A stretch of DNA of 31,089 bases. It comes from Silene noctiflora (Eukaryota; Streptophyta; Magnoliopsida; Caryophyllales; Caryophyllaceae). Location: NCBI GenBank assembly GCA_009801015.1, contig VHZZ01000310.1:90034-121122 (forward strand), read 5' to 3'. The notes below the pieces were generated by a model. It searched no databases, was not told the origin of the DNA, and saw only the letters and a program-made list of their open reading frames with translations. Of this stretch, positions 11,155 to 19,952 are shown in pieces (position 1 is the first letter of the stretch; the number at the start of each line of letters is the position of its first letter). Both the position numbers and the translations under genes were made by a program.

Positions 11155-11621
11155 CACAGATGGCAATGGGTCGGATTGGATCGAGTTTCGCAAGCCCAAT
11201 CCACTTACTTATTGGATCACAGATCCATATCCATACCCGATCCATATCCAAAATTTTAAAATTCATACCCGATCCATTATACTTTTTACAGACCCATACC
11301 CGCTCCAAATCCATACCGGATCCACCATATAATCCAAAACCTAATCCGAAACTTGATTTGACTACATAAAAAATTAGTCTTATATAAGAAAATTGAAATT
11401 TCAAGTTTAATAAAGCCTAAATTTTTAAAAATATCCGATTGGATCGGGTTCGGGTAGGTATGGATCGGGTTTGGATTTGGTTCGGGTTTCCAATAGTGGA
11501 TATGGATATGGATTTTTAAATAGTGGATCGGGGATGGGTTTTTAAAGGGTGGGTTTGGATCGAGTTTTTTCCCTCGGTTTGATTTGGGTTCGGTTCGGTT
11601 TAGATCATAATTGCCATCCTA
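11155..11621. mobile_element. hAT-like MITE with 8-bp target duplication
   Basis: The left terminus CACAGATGGCAATGGGTCGG and the right terminus ATTGCCATCCTA form a short terminal inverted repeat (GATGGCAAT). The flanks are GCTACGAG (11147-11154) and GCTATGAG (11622-11629), an 8-bp target duplication with one mismatch, as in the hAT superfamily. The 467-bp interior is filled with GGATCGGGT/ATCCATATCC repeats in opposite orientations. It has no transposase. Confidence 0.75.
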
Positions 11622-11670
11622 GCTATGAGTTTAAAAACCAACACAAAAAAATCCAACATTATTAAATCTT

Positions 11671-12115
11671 CGGATAATGCACGCGGTGCCCTTGAGGTTT
11701 GATATTTTGCCCGAAATACCCAATTTTTTGATCCGGGGAACTTTAAGAGGCCATAAATCGTGCTTACGATTTCCGAAAGTGATAAAAAAAAATTTCAAAT
11801 CGATCATCTTTCCGAGAACTACGATTTCAAAAAAAAAAATTATCGTATTTGGATCCGTGGCTAGGAGTTATTGCGTGTCAAAGTTTTTTTGACCGAACAA
11901 ATTTTGAGTGACCATATCTCTTGGTCACGAATTCCAAACTCAACAATTTTTTTTTTCAAGTCGTAGTTCTCGGAAAGATGATCAATTTGAAAAAAAAAAA
12001 TTAGCACTTTCTGAACTCGTAAACACGAGTTATGGCCTCTTAAAGTTTTCCGGATAAAAAAATTGGGTATTTCGGGCAAAAAAACAAACCTCAAGGACAC
12101 CGCGTGCATTTTCCG
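11671..12115. mobile_element. Foldback Mutator-like MITE with perfect 9-bp target duplication
   Basis: The element is nearly one long palindrome. The left arm starts CGGATAATGCACGCGGTGCC and the right arm, read inversely, starts CGGAAAATGCACGCGGTGTC. Similarity runs through GCCCGAAATACCCAATTTTTT, TTTAAGAGGCCATAA and TTTCCGAGAACTACGA, about 170-200 bp per arm. Perfect 9-bp duplications TTAAATCTT flank it (11662-11670 and 12116-12124), the hallmark of Mutator-superfamily insertion. No transposase is encoded. Each arm opens a similar short reading frame (from 11677 on plus and 12109 on minus), a by-product of the symmetry unless shown otherwise. Confidence 0.88.
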
Positions 12116-12124
12116 TTAAATCTT

Positions 12125-12564
12125 TGATATATTATTATGTGCATTGTTTTTTTTTGGAGGGGAAGTATGTGCATTTATTCTATATTTCTAATAGAGTGAA
12201 AAACTCCTTATTATCGTTTGGTTTTGGATTATAATGGAATAAATTAAAATGACATTTCTTTCTTTTGTGAAGTTTTGGTCAGCCAATACAGTTATCGATG
12301 TAATTTTTATCTTGGGTTTTTCGGAAACAGTTTATTTGTATATATTGGTAAGACAATAATAAGGTTACCTACATCCAATATCTCTTACCCCATAACTTGC
12401 GGGAGTTATTATGCGGGAGTTATTATGACAGTGGGGTAAGATTATTGTTGGTGATATTATTATATGCACTTGAGATACAAAAGATAGAAAAATGTCGTAA
12501 AACAACAACTATGAAATTTTTCTTGTTTGAGTGTGAATAATCTCTCTAACTTGTTAACTTTATA
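12125..12564. repeat. Duplicated segment, copy 2 (middle part) with small insert
   Basis: ATATTATTATGTGCA at about 12129-12143, and again GATATTATTATATGCACTTGAGATACAA at about 12451, both recall copy 1 at 9470-9510. GAGTGTGAATAATCTCTCTAACTTGTTAAC (split here, 12530-12559) aligns with 10020-10047 of copy 1. The 300 bp between hold a 14-bp tandem repeat TGCGGGAGTTATTA (12398-12411 and 12412-12425) and no gene. Confidence 0.55.
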
Positions 12565-12783
12565 CTCTTTCCGTTTCGGCCATTCGTTTATCTATACTTT
12601 TTACACAAAAATCAAGGCAAGAAGAGATGACCATTTATAGCGGTTATTAGATGACAAGTAAAACATAATGGGTATGTAAGATCAAATTACCTGTAAGAAG
12701 TATAATCTTAATATAGAAAAGTGAACAAATTAATAAAACACCCAACAATTAAATAGGTAAATAAATGATCGAGATAAAGTCAG
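12565..12783. mobile_element. Stowaway-like MITE
   Basis: The left end CTCTTTCCGTTTCGGCCATT follows TA (12563-12564). The right end AAATAAATGATCGAGATAAA continues to CAG followed by TA (12784-12785). The ends are roughly inverted in the Stowaway style. Its interior (GGTTATTAGATGACAA and beyond) aligns with 10795-10860 in copy 1, showing that the MITE predates the duplication. Confidence 0.6.
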
Positions 12784-12798
12784 TAATTAACGCTTTAT

Positions 12799-13084
12799 GA
12801 GGTTGCCCTTGTAAAATCATGGGAAGTAGAAATTCCCATGAATTACAAAAATGATTGTTGTTTGGTTACCCCTATTTTTCAAGAATGGAGATTGACTTCC
12901 CACAAAAATGCGTGGGAAGTTGCTCACCAACACCCCTTGGTAACTAGAACTTCCCATGAAATGACTTCCCACATAGGTAACCAAACAATTTCTGGAATTT
13001 CCCATGAATTAGCAAAGGGAATTTATTTCCCATGATTTTCTACTTTACGTGAATTCACACTTCCCGTGTCAACCAAACGACCCC
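12799..13084. mobile_element. PIF/Harbinger-like MITE with nested inverted repeat
   Basis: The right end GTCAACCAAACGACCCC and the left end GAGGTTGCCCTTG are loosely inverted, in the style of Harbinger ends. Inside lies a perfect 13-bp inverted repeat, TTGTTTGGTTACC (12858-12870) and its complement (12976-12988), that may bound a second, nested 131-bp element. TTCCCA or its complement recurs about eight times. Short open frames on both strands here follow from the symmetry. No target duplication was fixed. Confidence 0.5.
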
Positions 13085-13830
13085 TACTATATTTTAATTT
13101 CTTGGTTATATCAATTCAACACTTTATATGTTTATCTATTTTGGCATTTTTATCTTGGCTTTCATTAGTTTTATTTAGAAAACTGTCAAATAATAATACT
13201 CCGTAATAGATTGTTCCTAAAATAAACGTGACATGAGGTGAATAACTAGGTTAAAATCAATTGTTCATACAAGTGTTAAATATAGTTATGAATTTATGAT
13301 GAATGGATATGCAATTCATGAGCACTTAATTAGATCAATTATTGGTATAGAGTTTTGTGAATAAATCATTTCAACCAAAAGTTTAAGTTGATGGTTGGAG
13401 TCCCAAAATTAGTTTTATACTTTTAAATTTTAAGTTGTTCTAATTTAACTAGTTTGGAAATCAACAGACTTAAATTTAGACTAAATCGAAAGTCTACCCC
13501 AAAAATAATAATAAAAAAAATGAATGCATATGCAACTAACTTCTTCTATTTGTGATAAAGGAGTATTTTGAACATTAAATAATCTACAAAAGACCTAATA
13601 CAAATATATCAAAATAAATTCACATAAATTGAGTAAACCCTCTATATTCTTAAAAGAAAAAAATAATAATAAAATAATAATAAATAACTAAAATAAAAGG
13701 AGGAAGTGCCCTCATATTTTTCTTAAGCACAACTCAGCAAACAAAGCATCAGTTACACCACAAGTCTCATTTATTTACATAAACTATATTTGCAAACAAA
13801 AAGCTTATTTAGTTTATAAAAAGAAAGAAA
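13085..13830. other. Upstream region of the PIP2 aquaporin gene
   Basis: AT-rich sequence with an ACTCCGTA motif near 13199 and A-rich tracts near 13650-13690. The last 100 bp (ACTCAGCAAAC, CACCACAAGTCTC) look like a plant 5' leader. No clear TATA box could be fixed and I see no other feature. Confidence 0.5.
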
Positions 13831-16575
13831 ATGACTGACGATGTGGAAGCAGCAGCAGCAGCAGAAGAAGTTCCAAAAGTAGCCTATAAAGACCCTCCAC
13901 CATCACTCTTCCTTGATACTAAGGAACTAAGAAGATGGTCATTTTACAGAGCTCTTCTTGCTGAATTCGTTGCTACTCTTTTGTTCTTATATATCTCGGT
14001 TTCGACTGTTATCGGTTACAAGAGCGAAAGTGCTCACGATGAGTGTCGCGGTGCTGATATTCTTGGCATTGCTTGGGCTTTTGGTGGCATGATCTTTATT
14101 CTTGTTTACTGCACTGCTGGTGTTTCCGGTACGTCTTTTTTTTCGACGTAATGTTTTACTAAACACTTAACATGGAAGCGATCAGATCGTTGTGTTCGTT
14201 TGTAGTCTAATAGACTACGATGGTATGATAGGGTAAGCTGCATATTACTGTTACTATGGATTTGTAGAGTCATATGTTCACGTATTAATTGGAATTAATT
14301 AACATGTGTTAGTAAATAGTAATGCACATTAGCCCGTGTACTTACTTTATTTGTTATTATCATTAATTAATACTCTGTAATTAGTACTCCTTTCATCCAA
14401 TTTTTTTTTATTATTATTGTGAGAAATATTATAATTAAAACTAAATAAATGATAATGAATGGGGGATTGTAGATCTCGCAAATCTGAGAATCGAGTCAGT
14501 TCAGGTCAGATCATTCAGTGTCTAACTGTCTATCATATATTCGGGCCAAATCGAGTAGGTTAGGGTTTCAGATGTGTTGTCAAATAAATGATAAATCTTA
14601 TTGAATTCGGGTCATTCAGGTTGGATGATTAAGGGTTTGAGTTGCTTATGGTCAAGTCATTTTCGAGTGACGGATGAATTAATGTCTATCTTTTCAGTAT
14701 TACACGTATACGAGGGAGTTTTACCATTGATTCTTTATTTCAATAGAGACAATATTTACATGTGTTTCAAAATTAGTTATTTTATGGTGTCATTTACGGG
14801 TTATGTAATTCAAACCAACATCCCTTTCAAGACCAGTCAGTCACGCTACAAGTAACTATTTATGGGAGTCGGCATACGCTATTATAACGGTTTCAGTAAA
14901 CCAACAGGAGTTTGTCTACAAAGTCAAGACCAAATCTATCACTTGATTAGAATGATAAAGTCAACACCATTATTCCATCTCTAGAATGGGATGTTATATA
15001 AGAATATTAGCGTAAAATCGTCTTACAAGTGAGTTTACGTATATGCAGGTGGACATATAAACCCAGCAGTGACATTTGGATTATTGTTGGCAAGGAAACT
15101 GACACTAGCAAGGGCCATATTGTATATGGTGTCCCAATGTTTAGGGGCCATATGTGGAGTTGGACTAGTGAAGGCCATACAACATAGCAACTACAATAAA
15201 TTTGGTGGTGGAGCCAATACGTTATCCCTCGGCTATAGCAAATCAACTGGCCTTTGTGCTGAAATTATTGGCACTTTTTTCCTCGTTTACTCTGTTTTCT
15301 CTGCTACTGATCCTAAACGCAGAGCCAGGGATTCCCATATTCCTGTAACTCCTCTTTTCTCTTTTTTTGCCTTTTTATATTTACCACTATTTCCACTCTA
15401 CCCCCACAAAAAATGTGATCAACATTTTTTCAAAGTGGTCACTATTTATCAAAAAGTTGTCTTTTTTTGCCATAAAATACGAAAAAGACTATCGTATAAT
15501 CGAATTGCTGCTAATGTGATGACTTAAATTGTGTACATCTGAGTCATCTATAAAAAAATCATCGCCTAATAAAAGTTTTTTTTTTTTAAAATGCATTTGT
15601 TAGAAAAGTCTATTCTACCGTATATCGATAAATCTTGAAAACAGATCAGTACATGTCGAGTTTGTGTCTCTTTCAAAGTTAAATAGATTATTCCGATTTA
15701 ATATTATTTAAACACTTCAACTCCATCAATCTTATCCTTACTCATTTAATTTTTCTTTTTGTAATCCAAACCGAGTTAATTACCCCATTTATTTGTAATG
15801 TACTCCATATTACTTATTTTCAATCTATTTCAAAGTCCAGTTGAAACTTGAACGTAAGAACGGTCAGAAGTTTTGTACTTTGAATTAGTCAGAGGCTCAC
15901 ATGTTTGTTTTTTAAGATACTCCGTCTTAAGCAAGACATACTGAAAATTTTAACTTGATTTTTCGACAATGTAAAGGTATTGGCTCCTCTTCCAATTGGA
16001 TTTGCCGTGTTTATGGTTCACCTAGCCACCATCCCAATTACCGGCACCGGTATCAACCCAGCTAGAAGTTTCGGAGCTGCCGTGATCTACAATGATAAAA
16101 AAGCTTGGGACGATCAAGTAAGAATACACCATTTTTTTTTTTTTTTCTTTTACCAAAATACTAATCGTATCACATCGTTTTCTTAATGACAAAACCAAAA
16201 ATTGTACTTTAGCCGAAATAAGTCAAGGAAACTAACAAATAATGCATGAGACTAAACCAGAAAAAATGGAAAATTTCAACTAAAAGTGGAAAAATTTCAT
16301 TGATTTGGGGCGTTTGTTTACATTTGGCCCACAACATTGATTTGCCCTTTGGAGTCTATCAAACATTGCAATGCATAACATCCATAAACTAAAATGGTAG
16401 TAAAATAAACATTATGTTGAATTTTACGACAATGCAGTGGATTTTCTGGGTCGGACCATTCATCGGAGCAGCAATAGTTGTGGTTTACTACCAATATATC
16501 TTGAGAGCGGGTTTTGCAAAGGCGGTTGAGTCATTCATGAACTCGAGCTCCCCCAATGTGTGTGATGATGAATAA
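13831..16575 (+). CDS. PIP2: PIP2-type plasma membrane aquaporin
   Basis: Exons are 13831-14128, 15049-15344, 15977-16117 and 16438-16575, with GT-AG junctions and the usual four-exon PIP layout. The product is 290 aa. It is a tetrameric six-helix water channel of the plasma membrane. NPA motifs are at 104-106 and 225-227. The predicted aromatic/arginine filter is F84, H213, T222, R228, the water-selective PIP set. D29, E32 and the loop-D gating H196 match the gating residues of spinach SoPIP2;1, and the loop-A Cys is present. D4-V-E6 resembles the diacidic ER-export motif of PIP2 proteins. Oddities: loop-B Ser115 of SoPIP2;1 is Thr118 here, loop-D Ser188 is Arg191, and the C-terminus is extended and acidic (ends NVCDDE), with Ser277 near the usual phosphosite. 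A GCA microsatellite encodes five Ala (7-11). The short N-terminus and long C-terminus favour PIP2 over PIP1. Confidence 0.95.
14129..15048 (+). other. Intron 1 of the aquaporin gene
   Basis: A 920-bp GT-AG intron (GTACGT donor, ATGCAG acceptor) splits a Gly codon just before the first NPA motif. About 14470-14660 has GGGTCATTCAGG and TCAGGTCAGATCATTCA motifs typical of degraded plant repeats. A short plus-strand frame at 14601-14855 is not supported as coding. Confidence 0.8.
15345..15976 (+). other. Intron 2 of the aquaporin gene
   Basis: A 632-bp phase-0 intron between the loop-D segment DSHIP and VLAPLPIGF. It is AT-rich with a T-tract near 15580 and ACTCC(A/G)T motifs near 15802 and 15920. 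No other feature is seen. Confidence 0.8.
16118..16437 (+). other. Intron 3 of the aquaporin gene
   Basis: A 320-bp phase-0 intron splitting DDQ from WIFWVGPF, with a T-tract just after the donor. No other feature is seen. Confidence 0.8.
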
Positions 16576-16779
16576 TCAATCCTATTTCCTGTTCAATTCA
16601 TGGACAAATTCAAGCATTGTATTAGAAATGCAAACAAGACTGTTACATGTTTGTACAGCAGTCTTATTTATGTTTTGCTTAGTGTTATTTCATGTTATGC
16701 CTAGTCTAATTAAGTGAAATTTAAATAATAGTTATATGGTATCGCGGTTTTATGTCTGTATTATGATAATGTAGTATCA

Positions 16780-17240
16780 TACCATTTGGGCAATACAATT
16801 TGTTATGGTTAAGGGGGTGATTAGTGTCGCAAACAATACCAAGGGAACGAGTACAGAAAAGGGCACGATTGCATATGATAAGCTATAGTCCTTCCAGCTC
16901 TTCTCTGAGCAAGGAAGGATTGATTTGAATGTGCTAGCTGTAGGGGTGCATATAAGAAAGTCCCTTACAGTGCCATAAGGCTCAGACATGGCGGTACCAA
17001 CTCTCATCAACTGATGCCTTTACCTTAAGCTTGAAGGGTATCGTTGATCATACCATTTGAGAACATCCCCAACACAATAATAATCTTGAACCAATAAACG
17101 ATGTTGTCTGTCCTTCGAACGACCAATAATATGAGGCCATTGAAAATCTCCAGGAACATTAAACATCTTCTTCCTTGAACCAAAAGTAACTTGAATTAAA
17201 ACCACCACGTAGATATAACCATCCATCCAAATTTACCCAA
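16780..17240 (-). pseudogene. F-box-type gene relics (C-terminal part of copy 2, then truncated copy 3)
   Basis: Read on the minus strand, 17226-17020 gives VTFGSRKKMFNVPGDF, then RSKDRQHRLL and VGDVLKWYDQR, which look like an F-box-associated domain and match the relic at 17892-18430. It is followed directly, from about 17010, by VRDFLICTPTASTFKSILP, another version of the FLICNP...TFKSI block. There is no start with an F-box motif and no continuous gene-length frame. Most likely these are remnants of tandemly duplicated F-box genes. Identification is by motif style only. Confidence 0.5.
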
Positions 17241-17429
17241 TGCTTTGTTTGAGTCGGTAAACTAAGGTCGTCTCTCTATTTCTCTGAGACGACATCAAAA
17301 CAAGCAATTCCATAAGCTGTCAGACTTCAGACCTTCCCTCGCCTGCTATCTTATTAGCTGAAACAAGATAGTAGATAGTTTAGCATCTCGTCAAAGAATA
17401 TTACCTTTTCTCGGTTTTCCCATCTTATT

Positions 17430-17665
17430 CCGGATGAAACTCGAGTAGGGGGAGTAGGATAGCTTCCCATATGGTAAGCTATGGTCAGTCCATTTCTTCT
17501 TCGAAGGAAGAAAGGATTGATTTGAAAGTACGCGTTGTAGGGTTGCATATAAGAAAGCATCTAACAGTGTAATCAGCCCAACCCGTGGCAGTATTGCAAG
17601 AGCCTATACTGAGATTAGGACCGTGATTTCTACAAGGATTCTGATTGCGATTGAGTTTCAAAATA
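17430..17665 (-). pseudogene. F-box-type gene relic, copy 2 (N-terminal part)
   Basis: On the minus strand, one frame reads SIGSCNTATGWADYTV and then FLICNPTTRTFKSILSSFEE before a stop codon. This parallels VGSCNGLVCF...FLICNPRTRTFKSI in the neighbouring copy. GSCNGL...CNP is a recurring feature of plant F-box proteins ahead of their associated domain. The matching C-terminal block appears about 200 bp further on, at 17226-17020, so copy 2 may be split by an insertion. Confidence 0.5.
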
Positions 17666-17891
17666 TCACCCTGTTACCTGATGTAATACTCTGTTTGTTT
17701 ATAAAGTGAACAACAATTATTATGGTAAAAAGTCGGCCACAGACATAGTTAAGAAAAGAAAACATTTATTCTTAGATAAAAATATATATACTCCTTTCGT
17801 CTCAATCATTTGTAAAAGGTACTTAACAAATAAGTGAGGCGAAAAGAGTACAAGATAAACGAGTAAAGCACAACACTAAGCTTCTACTCCT
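17641..17891. other. Spacer between F-box relics
   Basis: AT-rich spacer with ACTCC and CTCCTTTCGTCTCAATCATT (17791-17810), the latter resembling a Stowaway MITE end. The opposite end was not identified. Confidence 0.35.
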
Positions 17892-18430
17892 TCATTTCAT
17901 TTCCTGCAACTTTGTTAAGGAACATCCTGGAATCCCAATTAGGCTTGCGATACAAAATACGATTGTAGACGGTCTATATTTAGTCAATGGCTGTAGTTTC
18001 AAGGGTGTCCTTGTGTTAACTCGGTGATCATACCATTTGAAAACATCCCCATTGCCAAGATAATATGCAAGCAGTAAACAATGGTGTCCGTCCTTTGAAC
18101 GAGCAATTAGATAATTCTAGTATAAATCTTGAGAAAAATTGAACATCTTCTTCCATGATCCAAACGTCACTTGAACGAAGATCATGATTAAGAACATGTA
18201 CGTATAACCGTCCGTCCATATTTTTCTTCTCCGAGGGAGGAAAGATTGATTTGAATGTACGCGTTCTAGGGTTGCATATAAGGAAATACTGAATCGTATA
18301 ATAAGGGAAACCAATAACTTTAAAGCAAACCAAGCCATTGCAAGAGCCTACATGATAAATACGGTCACCGTCTCGGCCAATTCAATAACATAGCAGGGGC
18401 TTCCCTTCTCGGAATTTTTCAGACGGTGCT
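17892..18430 (-). pseudogene. F-box-type gene relic, copy 1 (longest)
   Basis: On the minus strand from about 18376 one frame reads RDGDRIYHVGSCNGLVCF, then FLICNPRTRTFKSIFPPSEK. In a shifted frame comes VTFGSWKKMF, then LIARSKDGHHCLL and NGDVFKWYDHRVNT, running to GIPGCSLTKLQEMK and a stop at 17892-17894. These are the mid and C-terminal parts of an F-box-associated protein of the ubiquitin-ligase (SCF) receptor type. At least one frameshift and an in-frame stop upstream of RDGDR break it, and no N-terminal F-box is visible. The disruption could in principle be an unrecognised intron, but no convincing splice sites were seen. Confidence 0.6.
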
Positions 18431-19662
18431 AAAAGATGGAACCAAAGACGGAGTTATAGACATCATTAACGCGTGGGTGTGCCCGGAATCCCATGTTTTA
18501 TCGGCCTAGACATTCAATGTTTCAACAGAATTTGTATGAGATTGTAGAATTTGTTCATTAATTTTGTTTTGGTGTAATAACATTCAGTCTTTGGCGTCAA
18601 TTTTGTGTCGCTTTTGTTCTAAATGAAAATATATGTAATCATATTTAGGCTAAATGTTCATGTAAGATTAACTAGTAATTGTTTGATTGTTAACATTGTC
18701 ACTGAAATATAATGAAAATGAAAAATCACATGAATCAATTTAATGAGAGTATCCCATGATAATTTTACAGTGACGTCTAATGCGAGGATGACGGTAACAG
18801 ATTATATTGCTACCAACCAGTGGCGGAGCCACGATTTCAACTCAGCGGGGACATTGACGTCTAATTTTGAATTTTTCATTGAGCAACTGGGGCAAGAGAG
18901 TCAGTTCTCTCTTCAATTTTTCCCGGAATAAGTATATGAAATAGAGTTATAGACGCGTGAAAAAGAGCTTTTTTAAAAGGAAATTAACGTCAAAGACTAG
19001 CATCGAATAATGTTATGTAAAAAAAAAAAAACGAATAGATAATTTTTATATTTTTAATAAAATCAAGACATACAATCAAGATTAAGCAAATAAAAATATT
19101 ATTTTGTTAATATATTTAGTTATATGAGATTATTTTTTTTGGAAATAATTGAGAAACAAGAAGTACGTTATAATCATGGCTGGGATTGGTTTTTTTCATT
19201 TTCTTTTTCCAAAGATGTCCATATAATCCCCAAGCCCCCAAACAGATTAATTATATAATTCTAGTTAATTTCATGAATTAATCCAACAATTACACTGTCC
19301 TCTAGTTCCAAGTTTAGCCGCGACTAGGTCATGATAATCGATCTTCCCTTTTTCTGCATTAATCGACCACCAACAAAACCATACACACAGCAAAGCCAAC
19401 AAATTCAGACGAACCATAGTTTTCTACCTCAAACTTTGGCTCCCTCTCTAATAGGTATCAAAGCCAGAATTTCCTCCCTACCCCAATCCTTGGGAATTCT
19501 CTTGCCCTACGCTTGAGAAAACGGGGTAATAAAAGCCAAGGACAGGACCCCTCATCCAAACTTATGGCTAAAAAGGTTAATTAACCCCCACCCCAATGGC
19601 CAGCTGCCCTAAAATGGCTGAAAGGCTACCCACAAAGTTTCCAACCAGAATAAGACGCAAGG
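18431..19662. other. Intergenic region between F-box relics and CPL3 3' end
   Basis: Mostly AT-rich and featureless. AGTGGCGGAGCCACGA (18821-18836), which contains an inverted motif (TGGC/GCCA), resembles the start of a dispersed plant repeat. Short open frames at 18743-18931 and 19331-19516 show no family features. Confidence 0.4.
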
Positions 19663-19884
19663 TTGGTTTGGATGCAATTGTAGGAGGAATTAAGGAAACG
19701 AAGGGGAGAGTAAGGAACTAAGGATAGGTAATGTGAGGGAGGGGGGAATGTACATCATTTCGTGTTTTCCTTCCCTACGTTTCCTACGTCGGGCAGATTT
19801 TAATTAGGCTTATAAGAGAGAAAATGGACTCATTTCGTTTCCCTCACCTCCATTACCCTCCAACCCAAACTCACTATCCAAACA
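19663..19884. mobile_element. Possible MITE just downstream of CPL3
   Basis: The left end TTGGTTTGGAT and the right end ATCCAAACAA form a short terminal inverted repeat with GGGAGGG/CCCTCC-type interior symmetry (purine-rich left half, pyrimidine-rich right half). It lies about 70 bp beyond the CPL3 stop codon and so may be inside the 3' untranslated region. No target duplication was fixed. Confidence 0.45.
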
Positions 19885-19952
19885 ATAGATATTATACATC
19901 TTCCTTTCCCTTCCCTCGTTTTCCTTCTTGATCTATCTATCCAGATAAGGGA

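Noticed and set aside
11160-11404. Overlapping open frames on both strands within the hAT-like element
   Set aside because: Produced by repeated GGATCGGGT/ATCCATATCC units in both orientations; low complexity, not a gene.
18743-18931. 62-codon plus-strand frame near an AGTGGCGGAGCCACGA motif
   Set aside because: No family features; probably part of a dispersed repeat.
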